A DNA stretch of 64,000 nucleotides from Albidovulum denitrificans (GCF_002973535.1 NZ_PVEP01000002.1:538417-602416); one strand, 5' to 3'. Shown: positions 35,342-44,572, counted from the stretch's first letter. Numbers and translations are program-made. Notes: generated from the sequence alone by a model not told the origin.

Positions 35342-37420
35342 TCATGCACCCACGGGACGGATGCGCGTGTTGCCATAATCGAGCGTCTCGGCCACCCAGC
35401 CGGGCGGAACGAGGGTTGTCGCGTTGTGCTGGTGAAGGATGGCCGGTCCTTCGATGCGATCACCCGCCAGCAGCTTCGTGCGGTCATAGCGCGGCGTTTC
35501 CAGCGTGCGGCCGTCGTCGAAGGTCGTCGTCCGCACGAACATCAGCGCGCGGTCCGTGCTGGAACCGTCTGTCGCGTCGATCGTGGGAATGTCGATCCGC
35601 CGCACCGAGGCCGAAGCGATGGCCCGGAGTGTGATCAGTTCCACCTCGGCGTCGCGGTAGCTGTAGCCGTAGTCCAACTGGTGCTGGTCGTGGAAGCTGT
35701 CGGTGATGATGTGGCGGTTGTCGGCCGTGACCGGCCCGTCCGGCATGTCGGCGCGCAGCTCGAATCCCTGGCCGTGGTAGCGGCATTCGGCAACGACGGT
35801 GACGTTTTGCTGGTCGCGCGGGATGCCATCGTTGTCGAGTTCGGCCTGGACCTGCCCGCGCAGGGCGGCAACCGCCGCGTTGATCCGGTCGAACTGGTCG
35901 GGCGTCGCTTTGTTCAGTTCCACGATCACCGCCTCGGTGTGTTCGTATTGCAGGTCGGTCTTCAGCAGCCCGACCGCGGCGGTGATCCCCGGCGCGACCG
36001 GAACGATGACGTCCCTGGCCGACATCGCCTCGCACAGGGCGACCCCGTGCAGCGGGCCGGCCCCCCCGAAGGGCATGATTGAGAAGCCGCGCGGGTCGAT
36101 GCCGCGCGCTACCGAATTCGAGCGGATCGCTAGCGCCATGTTGGAATTGATAATCTTGATGATGCCGAGCGCGGCGTCGCGCACGCTCATCCCGAGGGGC
36201 CCGGCGATCTTCTCCTCGACAGCCTTGTAGGCAAGATCGGCGTCGAGCTTGAGATCACCGCCGAGCGCCATGTCGGGGTCGAGCCGGCCGAGAACGATCT
36301 GCGCGTCCGTGACCGTCGGCTCGGTGCCGCCACGGCCATAGCAGGCCGGGCCGGGTTCGGAACCGGCGGAACGCGGGCCGACATGGAATGCGCCGGCCTC
36401 GTCGATATAGGCAACCGAACCGCCGCCCGCGCCGATGGTGACAAGGTCGATCATCGGGGTCAGCACCGGGTGGCCGCCGACATAGGTGTCGCGCGGGTTC
36501 ATGATCTTTACCACGCCCCCCGGGATCGTCGAGATGTCGGCCGAGGTGCCGCCGATATCGACGGTGATGACATCGCCGACGCCCGCCATCACGCCTTCGG
36601 ATGCGCCCCCGATGACACCGCCCGCCGGGCCGGACATGAGAATGCGGATCGGCCGCTTCGCGCAGGCCTCGACGGTTGAGACGCCGCCGTTCGACTGCAT
36701 GATGCGCAGTTTCGATGTCACGCCCGCCTCGCGCAGCCGCGAGTCGAGATCGCGCAGGTAGTAAGACGTCTTCGGCCCGACATAGGAGTTCATCGCAGCG
36801 GTCGAGAACCGTTCGTATTCGCGCATCACGTTCGCCACTTCGGACGACAGCGTGACATAGGCGTCCGGCAGTTCGTCGAGCACGATCTCCTTCGCGCGAC
36901 GCTCATGCGCGTCGTTGAGGAACGCGAACATGAAGCCGATGACGATGGAGTTGATGCCCCGCTTGCGGAACAGCGCACAGGCGGCGCGCACCGCGTCTTC
37001 GTCGAGCGGCACCACGACTTCTCCGGTGGGGGGCAGGATGCGCTCGGCAACGGCGATGCGGTTGCGGCGCTTCACCAGCGGCTGGCTTTGCCACGGAACG
37101 TCGAAATGCAATGAGAAATTGTAGGGCCGTTTGTGGCGGCCGATATGGAGGATGTCGCGGAACCCCTCGGTCGTGAGCATCCCGCATTCCGCGCCGTTAT
37201 GCTCGATCGTGATATTCGTTGCGGTCGTCGTGCCATGCACGATCATCTCGACCTCGGCCGGGTCGATATCGGCGAGCCGGCAGATGCCTTTCACGCCCTC
37301 GACCACCCCGATGGACTGGTTTTTCAGCGTCGTCGGCACTTTGTGATAATAGACGCCCTTCGCGCATTCGAGAACGAGGTCGGTATTGGTGCCGCCGACG
37401 TCCACTCCTATTCGAGCCAT
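35342..37420 (-). CDS. hyuA: N-methylhydantoinase / 5-oxoprolinase family, A subunit (ATPase)
   Basis: 692-residue ATP-binding subunit. The actin-like nucleotide fold shows at GVDVGGTNTD (5-14), HGTTTATN (near 62), SGPAGGVIGG and VDIGGTSAD (near 265-300), and PFGGAGPLHG (near 455). It should phosphorylate the ring amide for hydrolysis together with HyuB. The stop overlaps the possible hyuB ATG. N-methylhydantoin is the product of creatinine deaminase, and the next enzyme, N-carbamoylsarcosine amidase, is encoded upstream in the same direction. A deaminase gene was not found in the window, so N-methylhydantoin may be imported or the deaminase lies elsewhere. Confidence 0.9.
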   Translation of the reverse strand: MARIGVDVGGTNTDLVLECAKGVYYHKVPTTLKNQSIGVVEGVKGICRLADIDPAEVEMIVHGTTTATNITIEHNGAECGMLTTEGFRDILHIGRHKRPYNFSLHFDVPWQSQPLVKRRNRIAVAERILPPTGEVVVPLDEDAVRAACALFRKRGINSIVIGFMFAFLNDAHERRAKEIVLDELPDAYVTLSSEVANVMREYERFSTAAMNSYVGPKTSYYLRDLDSRLREAGVTSKLRIMQSNGGVSTVEACAKRPIRILMSGPAGGVIGGASEGVMAGVGDVITVDIGGTSADISTIPGGVVKIMNPRDTYVGGHPVLTPMIDLVTIGAGGGSVAYIDEAGAFHVGPRSAGSEPGPACYGRGGTEPTVTDAQIVLGRLDPDMALGGDLKLDADLAYKAVEEKIAGPLGMSVRDAALGIIKIINSNMALAIRSNSVARGIDPRGFSIMPFGGAGPLHGVALCEAMSARDVIVPVAPGITAAVGLLKTDLQYEHTEAVIVELNKATPDQFDRINAAVAALRGQVQAELDNDGIPRDQQNVTVVAECRYHGQGFELRADMPDGPVTADNRHIITDSFHDQHQLDYGYSYRDAEVELITLRAIASASVRRIDIPTIDATDGSSTDRALMFVRTTTFDDGRTLETPRYDRTKLLAGDRIEGPAILHQHNATTLVPPGWVAETLDYGNTRIRPVGA

Positions 37421-37479
37421 GATTTCCTCCTCCGGGTATCAGTCCGCCTTCGCGGTATGGTTGGTGTGTTCGCGGTCGG

Positions 37480-37713
37480 TCAGCCGAACGTGTCCGGCAG
37501 CCAGGTCGCGATCTCAGGAAAGACGAGCAACGCCGCGATCATCAGAAGCATGGCCACGACAAAGGGCAGTGCGCCGAAGATGACATCGTTGATCGAGCCG
37601 GTTCCGCGCACCCCTTTGATGACATAGAGGCTAACGCCGATCAGCGGGGTGATCAGGGCGGTCTCCAGCAGCAGCATCACGATGCCGAACCAGACGAGGT
37701 CGAAGCCAGGCAA
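37480..37713 (-). pseudogene. dctM: TRAP transporter large permease remnant ('dctM, last ~77 residues)
   Basis: Only the C-terminal end of a DctM/SiaM-type permease remains: two hydrophobic segments with the family's LVWFGIVMLLLETALITPLIGVSLYVI pattern (shortened here), ending in a natural stop. The preceding ~350 residues and any DctQ gene are absent. The sequence joins the dctP remnant directly upstream, around 37,705-37,725, in another frame. Not functional as a transporter. Confidence 0.75.
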
Positions 37714-38228
37714 GCCACGCCGAGCGCCTCCTTCGCCTCGGCATTTGCCCAGCCGTTATACTCCAGCTGTTTGAAGGCAGCCGTCATGGTTGCGCGTGTC
37801 TCTTCGTCATGCCCGTACCAGAGCGTTGCGTTGATCGCCGAGAACGTGATCGAGTAGGCGTCGGTGATGGCGCGCATTGTGGCGAAGTCCGGCGCGATGG
37901 ACGAAAGTTCGACCCCCTCGATGGCCGGATTTTCCGCGGCAACGTAGCTGCCAAGGCCGTGGGCCACTTCAAAGACGTCGAGATTGAGCAGGCGCATCAC
38001 CTCATTGCCCTTGAGATCGACCTCGGTGAGCGGGATCGCGTCGTCGGCAAGCTTGCCGCCGGAGGCCGCGGGCAGTTTTTCAGACCAGAACGGCTGTTCG
38101 AGCTCCTGCCACGAGGCGAAGTTGCTCCAGGTGCCGACGGCCTTGAACGTGTGCGCGGGCGTCTCGGCGAAAGTGGGGCCCGCAGCAAGCACGGCGAACG
38201 TGGTCCCGCAAAGAAGAGAATTGACCAT
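37677..38228 (-). pseudogene. dctP: TRAP transporter binding-protein remnant (dctP', first ~170 residues)
   Basis: Starts as a normal DctP-type periplasmic binding protein: ATG 38228 with AAGGGAG seven bases before it, a Sec signal peptide (MVNSLLCGTTFAVLAAGPTF-AE), then mature sequence with LTEVDLKGNEVMRLL and GWANAEAKEALGV. Normal members have ~330-360 residues; here the family sequence breaks near residue 165-170 and runs out of frame into the dctM end. A single deletion from mid-dctP to late dctM would explain both remnants. It follows the amidase gene by 76 bases, so the lost transporter probably served the N-carbamoylsarcosine/hydantoin pathway. Confidence 0.75.
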
Positions 38229-38304
38229 TGGATTTACTCCCTTGCCCATTGTTGCTCTTAGGGCGTCCACCGGCGCCTTTCGCGCCGGCGGACGGGATGC
38301 AAAC

Positions 38305-39027
38305 TTATTCGGCAGCGACGCGTGCATTGGCGAGGCCGTCGATATAGGCCACGCATTCGTCAACTGTGTGGACGTCGCCGAACTTCGCGTCGATGTCGAA
38401 GAGGTTCCATGCGACTGCGCCCGGAACCCGATCCCCAATCGCCTCTTTCACCGCGATGGTGCGGAAGCCGTCGGCGATGCCATCACAGATCGTCTGCCGC
38501 ACGCAGGCGCAGGCGGTGACGCCGGTCACGAGGATCGTATCGACATTGTTGGCGCGCAGGATGCCGGCCAGCTCGGTGCCGTGGAACGACGAGGCGCGCT
38601 TCTTCAAAAGCGTGTATTCGCCCTCGACCGGAGCAATGCGGCTGTCGATCGCCCAGAGATCCTTGTTCTTGAGGTCGACGACATCGACCGGGATCTTGTT
38701 GTGCCACAGGCCCATGTCGGTGAAGGGCGCGTTGCGATCGGTGATCTCGTAGGCCGTGGTGACATGGACGACCGGCAGATTCTGGGCACGGAACGCCTTC
38801 AGCAGCTTCTGCATGCCGGGGATGATCTCGTTGTCCATCTTCTCCTGGTCGCAGGTGAAGGGGTTGCCCGGCCGGGTCCAGGCATTGGCGAGGTCAACGC
38901 TCACCAGCGCCGGGCGCTTGCCGAAGCCGACGCGGCGCTGGAAGCCGCGCTGCTGGTAAAGCTTCGATGCCGTGTCGAAGGCCTGCTGCAGCAGGCGGTC
39001 CAGTTCCTTGGTGTCAACTTCGCTCAT
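38305..39027 (-). CDS. N-carbamoylsarcosine amidase (isochorismatase family)
   Basis: Hydrolyses N-carbamoylsarcosine to sarcosine, CO2 and ammonia. 240 residues with the isochorismatase-family triad by motif: D45 (ALVSVDLANAW), K143 (LLKKRASSF) and C175 (TGVTACACVRQT). The pattern SVDLANAWTRPGNPF and the position next to hyuAB favour carbamoylsarcosine over nicotinamide or isochorismate. Start ATG 39027 follows GGAGA; the frame to 39411 is a shadow of the divergent LysR gene. It is the first gene of the minus-strand run amidase - (dctP'/'dctM) - hyuA - hyuB - NCS1 permease. Confidence 0.87.
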   Translation of the reverse strand: MSEVDTKELDRLLQQAFDTASKLYQQRGFQRRVGFGKRPALVSVDLANAWTRPGNPFTCDQEKMDNEIIPGMQKLLKAFRAQNLPVVHVTTAYEITDRNAPFTDMGLWHNKIPVDVVDLKNKDLWAIDSRIAPVEGEYTLLKKRASSFHGTELAGILRANNVDTILVTGVTACACVRQTICDGIADGFRTIAVKEAIGDRVPGAVAWNLFDIDAKFGDVHTVDECVAYIDGLANARVAAE

Positions 39028-39173
39028 TCTGTTCTCCTGTCTGTCCCGGTACCCGGAACATCGGGCCGGATTGGTTCGAGCTTCTGCGGTGGTCACGGGA
39101 GCGAGGTGCCGCACCGCACGGGACACATAATTCCGCCGGTTCCGCGTCAGGGGAATGGACGGTTCGACGCATA

Positions 39174-39194
39174 TTGATGCATGATGTGCATCAA
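39174..39194. promoter_or_regulatory. Palindromic LysR-type operator candidate
   Basis: Perfect inverted repeat TTGATGCA/TGCATCAA (arms 39174-39181 and 39187-39194, 5-base spacer) in the 196-base gap between the divergent amidase and LysR genes, 30 bases before the LysR ATG. It contains a T-N11-A pattern, the LysR-type core. Likely site for the adjacent regulator. Confidence 0.6.
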
Positions 39195-39223
39195 ACGATC
39201 GCCGCGGATTCGGGGGGCATGTC

Positions 39224-40123
39224 ATGCAGCAGGTGGCCGGTCTGGACCTGATCCAGTCCTTCCTCATCGTCGCCGAGGAACTCAATTTCCGGCGCAGTGC
39301 CGAGCGGATGAACCTCGACCAGTCAGCACTGACGCGACGCATCCAGAAGCTGGAGGACAGCCTCGGGTTCAAGCTCCTGGAACGCACCACCCGTGAGGTC
39401 ACGCTGACCAAGGCCGGACAGTCCTTCTATCAGGACAATGCCAACCTGCTCTCGCGGTACGAACAATCCGTCGAAGGCGCGCGCCGGATTTCAGACGGCA
39501 AGACCGGCATTCTGCGCGTTGCCTATATGGCGTTTGCCGCGACCGAACTGATGCCCCTGGCCGTTGCACGGTTCCGTCAGGTTCATCCGCATATAGACGT
39601 GGCGCTTCAATACATGCGCACGCAGGGCCAGAAGCTTGCGCTCGCGAATGACGAGATCGATATCTGCTATATGATCGGCCCCTTCGACCATAGCGAGTAT
39701 CACACTATTACCCTCGCCACGGATCCGCTCTACGTTGTCACGCCCAAGAACCACCCATTTCTGCGCAAGCTAGCTATCGATCCTCACGATCTGGCAAACG
39801 AGGATCTGATCCTTGGCGACATGCGCGAATGGGGCGAGTATCGCTGGCGGCTCAACGACATGTTCAGCAGCGAAGGCATTCCCCTGCGTGTCGCGCTCGA
39901 AGCCTCTAATACTCTTGCGTTGATCGGATTGGTGTCGGCGGGTCTCGGTATCACGATTTATCCCGAGAGCCTGATCGGCTTTCTCGGAAGGAATGTCGAG
40001 GTTCGGCCGATCCGCCACGACGCCTTCAACAGCCGAACCATTCTGGTCTGGAAGCGCACAAACCGCGACGTCCAGGTGCGATCGTTCGTGGAGGTGGCCA
40101 AGCACCTGCCTGTGCGGATGTAA
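39224..40123 (+). CDS. LysR-type regulator of the hydantoin branch
   Basis: 299 residues. Helix-turn-helix at about 12-70 (SFLIVAEELNFRRSAERMNLDQSALTRRIQKLE) and a two-lobed effector domain (about 97-290). It is divergent from the carbamoylsarcosine amidase gene with a strong palindrome between them, so it is the likely regulator of the amidase-hyuAB-permease run. Start ATG 39224 gives the expected LysR N-terminus. It is the last intact gene of the creatinine island; an IS remnant follows after ~55 bases. Confidence 0.9.
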   Translation: MQQVAGLDLIQSFLIVAEELNFRRSAERMNLDQSALTRRIQKLEDSLGFKLLERTTREVTLTKAGQSFYQDNANLLSRYEQSVEGARRISDGKTGILRVAYMAFAATELMPLAVARFRQVHPHIDVALQYMRTQGQKLALANDEIDICYMIGPFDHSEYHTITLATDPLYVVTPKNHPFLRKLAIDPHDLANEDLILGDMREWGEYRWRLNDMFSSEGIPLRVALEASNTLALIGLVSAGLGITIYPESLIGFLGRNVEVRPIRHDAFNSRTILVWKRTNRDVQVRSFVEVAKHLPVRM

Positions 40124-40179
40124 TCAGCGTTGTTGCGCAAATCAGCGCTCGGGCTGAAGATGCCCGTTCCCGTGGCCTT

Positions 40180-41091
40180 TCAGGCGATGGCCTCGTTCTC
40201 GGCCCTGCTGAGGGCGGTGTAGCCGTTCAGGACGGCGATGCGGACCTGGAGTTCGGCGACCTGGCGGTCGAAGTGCCGCGCCATGAGCCGTTGCCCCAGA
40301 AGCTTCAGGCAATGCATCTTGGTTTCGACGCGGCTCCGACGGTGATAGCCACTCCATCGTCGCCACAAAGCGCGGCCGAGGTATTTGGATGCCCGAAGGG
40401 CCTCGTTTCGGGCGATGGCTCCGGCGGTGACAGATTTCCACGGCTTCGCATTCTTGCGGGGCGGGATGACGCCATGGGCGCCACGATCGGCGATCGCATC
40501 ATGGCATTTTTCAGGTATCGTAGGCACCGTCGGCGGTGACGCTGCCGATCTCCTGATCCGCCGGGATCTGGTCGAGCAGATCGGGCAGCACCGGCGCATG
40601 ACCGATTTGGCTCCCGGTGATCTCGACGGCCCTTACTTCCAACGTTTGTTCGTCGATCCTGAGGTGGATCTTACGCCAGACCCGCTGTTTTGCACCGCCA
40701 TGGTTGCGGGCGTGCCATTGGCCTTCCACCTTGATCCCTGTGCTGTCGATCAGCAGATGTAACGGGCCCTTGGAGCCACGGTAAGGGATGTTCACCGCCA
40801 AGGTCTTCTGACGTCGGGATAGTGTGCTGATCTCAGGCACGGTCCAGTCAAGACCGATCAGGCGCAACTGGCTCTCGACGAAGCCGCCTCGCCATGGTTG
40901 CTCGAACCAGTTGCGCAACATGGCTCGATCTGCCTGAGCGCCATGCCGAACCACACCGTCATGGACAGACACGTCTGGATGGCGGCATCGCTATAGGTCT
41001 GCTGTCGGCCACGCCTGACCGCATCTCGAAGGCCTGGGTTGTTCGCCAGCCGGAGCACTTCGAACGCGGCAAGCCGTGGTGGGAACGCCAC
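40180..41091 (-). pseudogene. IS5-family transposase, frameshifted and 5'-truncated
   Basis: Three overlapping minus-strand frames carry successive parts of one IS5-type DDE transposase: 41091-40858 (GRQQTYSDAAIQTCLSM), 40972-40511 (GFVESQLRLIGLDW, HLLIDSTGIKVEG with the first D, TADGAYDT with the second D) and 40599-40180 (RWSGYHRRSRVETKMHC with the E). At least two frameshifts separate them. The usual first ~45 residues are missing: recognisable sequence begins near 41,020 and what precedes it is unrelated. Dead element marking the right border of the creatinine island. Confidence 0.8.
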
Positions 41092-41597
41092 AAGCTGCTT
41101 TTGATCGGGATTGCCACCTTTCTGGGCCTTATCGTCCTTGCGCAGGGGGTGTCGCTTCTCGACCAGATCGACCGCAGGCAGGCGCTGTCGATGGGGTCAC
41201 CGCTCGACGACGTCACCCTCCGGGCATGACGGACGGACTGCAAATGGTGCGCCAACCAGGAATGGCCAGACCCGGATCAACTGGCAAACGGTGAGACCCG
41301 TGGGTACGCGGCTTATGCGGTCGAAGTGGGTGTCGCACTTCGCGCGCCCATCGGGAGCGCGAAGTCCTAGGGAAATATTTCGAGATCGATGGGGATAGAC
41401 TCTGGCGCCACCGAGCTAGGATATCCGAGGCTCCCCTGCCGCGCTGCAACAAAGAGCTTTTCAACAGCATGGGCGGAAGAGGCCATTCGCCGCGATTGGC
41501 GCGAGCGTCCGCTATTGGGGGGACATCGGACCCGCAAGACCTCTGGGCAGCGGCGGATCTTGCCGCCGCTGCCGGGCTCGGAATGCAGTGCCGGGCC
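41092..41597. other. Intergenic region with membrane-protein-like fragment and hairpin
   Basis: A plus-strand frame ending at 41229 contains KPWWERHKLLLIGIATFLGL and ends in DDVTLRA, which reads like the tail of a small membrane protein whose 5' part was replaced by the IS remnant; low certainty. At 41546-41573 an 11-base perfect stem GGCAGCGGCGG/CCGCCGCTGCC with a 6-base loop lies 25 bases past the end of the SDR gene and may act as its terminator, although a T-run is lacking. Otherwise nothing recognised. Confidence 0.35.
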
Positions 41598-42350
41598 TTA
41601 CCAGGGCTGGTTCGCCGGACCCACGGTGAATTCGTTGACCGTGGTGTCGGCGGGCAGCGAGATCGCGAAGGCGACAACGTCTGCGATGCGCTCCGGCGAG
41701 ATCCCGAATTGGTCGTAGAGCGCCTTCATCCCTGCGGCGGTGCCGGCATCGCTGATCGTGCTTAGCAGTTCGGTGTTGATCGCCGCCGGATACAGGGTCG
41801 CGGTGCGGATATTGCTGCCTTCCATCGCCGCTTCCATCCGAAGCACCTCCATGAAGTTCTTCACGAACCACTTGGTCCCGCCGTAAACGGCGGCGCCCGG
41901 ATAGGCCTTCAGCCCGGCGACCGACGAGGTTGCGATCACATGGCCGGACTTCTGTTCGAGGAAGGTCGTCATCGCCGCCGCGACGCCGTTCAGCACGCCC
42001 TTGATGTTCACATCCACCATCTGGTTCCACTCGTCGGTCTTCAGCGCCGAGACCGGCGACGACGGCATGAGTCCGGCGTTCAGGAAGATCACGTCGAGCC
42101 TGCCGAAGCTGTCCTTCGCAAGTTTGACGATGGCATCGTTGTCGGCCTGGCTGGTGACGTCGAGTGCCTTATAGACAGCCTCGCCCCCCGCCTCCCGGAT
42201 CTCTTGCGCGATCCGCTCGAGCTTGTCGGTGCGGCGCGCCCCGAGGACGACTTTCGCGCCCTTGGCGGCAAGCAGCTTTGCCGTGGCTTCACCAATGCCG
42301 CTGGAGGCGCCAGTGATGATGACGACCTTGCCGCTGATGTTGTCGGTCAT
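41598..42350 (-). CDS. Short-chain dehydrogenase/reductase
   Basis: 250-residue classical SDR. NAD(P)-binding TGASSGIG at 13-20, the structural NAG at 91-93, catalytic S142/S143, Y156 and K160 in YGGTK. The acid/base environment after strand 2 (GARRTDKLERI) favours NADPH. ATG 42350 gives the normal N-terminus; the frame also opens at 42380. It is followed on the same strand (upstream side) by a cyclophilin-like and a cupin gene, a set often seen under a divergent LysR regulator. Substrate unknown. Confidence 0.9.
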   Translation of the reverse strand: MTDNISGKVVIITGASSGIGEATAKLLAAKGAKVVLGARRTDKLERIAQEIREAGGEAVYKALDVTSQADNDAIVKLAKDSFGRLDVIFLNAGLMPSSPVSALKTDEWNQMVDVNIKGVLNGVAAAMTTFLEQKSGHVIATSSVAGLKAYPGAAVYGGTKWFVKNFMEVLRMEAAMEGSNIRTATLYPAAINTELLSTISDAGTAAGMKALYDQFGISPERIADVVAFAISLPADTTVNEFTVGPANQPW

Positions 42351-42438
42351 GATGGTTTCCTTCTTGTCATGTGGCCGCATGCGGCGAGCGCACCACCCGA
42401 AGGGGCGGTCCGTTGCCGATGCGACGGGTTGAGTTTGG

Positions 42439-42882
42439 TCAGTCGGCCAGTCTGATACGGACCGGTCCGTCTTTCAGGCGGCCCGCAATGGGCGCATCGA
42501 ACTTGCCAAGCGGGACGAGCCCCGCCGAGTCCCGGAACCGCTTGTGGAAGATCGCCAGATTGCCCCAGGGAGCATAAAGCGTGATGTCTCCGGCTACGGG
42601 CGCGTAGCTTTTCGGCGCCCCCGTAGTGTCGAGCTTGCGCGGCAGGTCCGAGATCTTCTCGGTCCCGTTATGGTCGCGCAAGATCAGCTCCAGCGGCAGC
42701 ATCGCAGCGAAGTCGCGCGCAGCGGGCGTGTCGTTCAGTGTCGCCTTCAGCGTCTCGTTTCCCGCGATCAACTCGATCCTGGTCATGGCAGGTCCTTTCC
42801 CTTGTCCGAGTTGCGTTTCGCCCCAGGCGGCGGCGACCGTCAGCGCGGTCGGCAGGATCGTCGGGATCAGAGACAGGCGCAT
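42439..42882 (-). CDS. Exported cyclophilin-like fold protein
   Basis: 147 residues: N-terminal signal peptide-like segment (MRLSLIPTILPTALTVAAAW) followed by a small beta-barrel domain of the cyclophilin-like type (IELIAGNETLKATLNDTPAARDFAAMLPLEL, YAPWGNLAIFHK). This family differs from true peptidyl-prolyl isomerases and has no firmly established activity. An internal ATG at 42786 would give a cytoplasmic form without the signal. Lies between the SDR and cupin genes, 88 bases from the SDR start, so probably in one operon. Confidence 0.75.
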   Translation of the reverse strand: MRLSLIPTILPTALTVAAAWGETQLGQGKGPAMTRIELIAGNETLKATLNDTPAARDFAAMLPLELILRDHNGTEKISDLPRKLDTTGAPKSYAPVAGDITLYAPWGNLAIFHKRFRDSAGLVPLGKFDAPIAGRLKDGPVRIRLAD

Positions 42883-42910
42883 CGAAAGCCTCCTGCGCGT
42901 GGCGCGCCAG

Positions 42911-43306
42911 TCAGGCGCCGTATTGCTCGTCGGAGACCTTCTCCATCCAGTCGACGGCCTTGCAGTCCTGGACTTCCTGTATCGCCGTGTGCGTCATGGC
43001 CGCGTCCGGCGCCGCGCCGTGCCAGTGCTTTTCGCCGGGCGCGAACCAGACGACGTCGCCCGGGCCGATCTCCTCGATCGGGCCGCCCCAGCGTTGCACA
43101 CGCCCGTGGCCCGCGATCACGAGAAGGGTCTGGCCGAGCGGGTGGGTGTGCCACGCGGTGCGGGCGCCCGGCTCGAAGGTGACGTTGGCGCCCTGGACGC
43201 GCTCCTTGTCGAAAGCGTTGAAGAGCATCTCGACCTGAACCGAGCCGGTGAACCAGTCGGTGGGCCCCGGGCCCGCCATCCGGCTTTCCGCACGAACGAT
43301 TTCCAT
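42911..43306 (-). CDS. Small cupin protein
   Basis: 131-residue single-domain cupin. The metal-binding first motif is visible as [16 protein letters not shown] (near 50-66) and the second as [16 protein letters not shown] (near 83-98). Related proteins include carboxymuconolactone-decarboxylase-associated cupins and bacterial mandelonitrile lyases, but no substrate can be read here. First gene of the cupin - cyclophilin-like - SDR run and divergent from a LysR gene 105 bases away. Confidence 0.85.
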   Translation of the reverse strand: MEIVRAESRMAGPGPTDWFTGSVQVEMLFNAFDKERVQGANVTFEPGARTAWHTHPLGQTLLVIAGHGRVQRWGGPIEEIGPGDVVWFAPGEKHWHGAAPDAAMTHTAIQEVQDCKAVDWMEKVSDEQYGA

Positions 43307-43367
43307 GGGTTCGTCCTTTCCTGTTCCGTTGCGTATGCCGGCAATGTAGAGGGCTGTGCGCCATCTG

Positions 43368-43382
43368 ATTAGCTGCTATAAT
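43368..43382. promoter_or_regulatory. LysR-box-like site between cupin and LysR genes
   Basis: ATTAGCTGCTATAAT: four-base arms ATTA/TAAT and a T-N11-A core, in the only A/T-rich part of the divergent gap, 29 bases before the LysR ATG. It may overlap a TATAAT-type -10 element. Short arms, so tentative. Confidence 0.35.
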
Positions 43383-43411
43383 TCGCATGAACTACTGAGC
43401 AGGATTCATTA

Positions 43412-44305
43412 ATGGCGCGCGACGAGCTGAGCGAACTGAGGGCCTTCATCGCCGTTGCTTCCGAAAGCAGCTTCACCCGGGCGGCGGCCAGGCTGGGCCT
43501 CTCCGCGTCAGCCCTCAGCCACACCATTCGCGGCCTCGAGGAACGGCTGGGCCTGCGCCTGCTGACACGGACTACACGGAGCGTGGCGACGACCGAGGCC
43601 GGCGAGCGACTCTACCGTTCCATTGCGCCGCACTTCGATCAGATCCATGCCGAACTCGATGCATTGAGCGAATTGCGCGACAAACCGTCCGGCACGATCC
43701 GGATCAGTTCGGGCGTGCATGCCGCGGAGATGATACTACGACCGAAGGTGGCGGAATTCCTGCCCGAATACCCTGACGTCAGCGTCGAAGTCTCCATCGA
43801 CGACGGGTTCGTCGACATCGTCGGCGGGCATTTCGACGCCGGTGTCAGGCTGGGCGAGTCGGTCAGCAAGGACATGATCGCCGTGCGGATCGGCCCGGAC
43901 TGGCGTTTCCTGGTCGTCGGTGCCCCTGGCTACTTCGCGCGACGGTCCGAGCCCGAGCACCCGCGCGACCTGACCAATCATCTTTGCGTCAACCTGCGCA
44001 TGGCCTCGGCGGGCGGGCTCTATGCCTGGGAGTTCGAAAAGGACGGGCGCGAGCTGGAGGTCCGGGTCGGCGGGCAGATCACCTACAACAGCATCTTCCC
44101 GGTGCTGGATGCCGCCGTCGACGGCCTCGGGCTCGCCTATGTCCCGGAAGACCTGGCGCGACCGCATATCGAAGCCGGCCAGCTGCGTGTCGTCCTGGGC
44201 GACTGGTGCCCACCGATCCAGGGCTATCACCTCTATTACCCGAACCGCCGTCTGGCTTCCCCGGCATTCGCCCGCTTTATCGATGCGCTCAGGTATCGGG
44301 CCTGA
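43412..44305 (+). CDS. LysR-type regulator (CrgA/DsdC-like group)
   Basis: 297 residues with the helix-turn-helix at about 5-65 (LRAFIAVASESSFTRAAARLGLSASALSHTIRGLE) and the effector domain from about 90. The N-terminal half resembles regulators that sit beside SDR/aldo-keto reductase and cupin genes. Divergent from the cupin gene, so probably its regulator. No oddities. Confidence 0.9.
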   Translation: MARDELSELRAFIAVASESSFTRAAARLGLSASALSHTIRGLEERLGLRLLTRTTRSVATTEAGERLYRSIAPHFDQIHAELDALSELRDKPSGTIRISSGVHAAEMILRPKVAEFLPEYPDVSVEVSIDDGFVDIVGGHFDAGVRLGESVSKDMIAVRIGPDWRFLVVGAPGYFARRSEPEHPRDLTNHLCVNLRMASAGGLYAWEFEKDGRELEVRVGGQITYNSIFPVLDAAVDGLGLAYVPEDLARPHIEAGQLRVVLGDWCPPIQGYHLYYPNRRLASPAFARFIDALRYRA

Positions 44306-44332
44306 GGGCCTGCCTCACGGCCCCAAGACGGA

Positions 44333-44349
44333 AAGCGGAACTTCGCTGC
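44333..44349 (+). repeat. Dispersed 17-base repeat, copy 2
   Basis: AAGCGGAACTTCGCTGC, one base different from the copy at 21685. It lies in the 267-base gap between the LysR gene and the ABC efflux operon; nothing else is recognised in that gap. Confidence 0.65.
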
Positions 44350-44572
44350 GCACGTGCTGAAGGTCGGCCTTGGGCCGATTGCACGTAGTCTGCTACCGGC
44401 CCAAAGCTTACGGTGAGGCAATTCGCCGGGCGCCATCGCACCCGGCCCAGAGCAGACATTGGTGCCAACGGCGGCGAATGGCTGCTCCTACTCTGGCCTT
44501 CCAGCGAGCTCTGACGGCCTTGATGTTGATCAACGCTCAACTGCTCATGCCCGTTTATCTTAGCTAGGCGAA

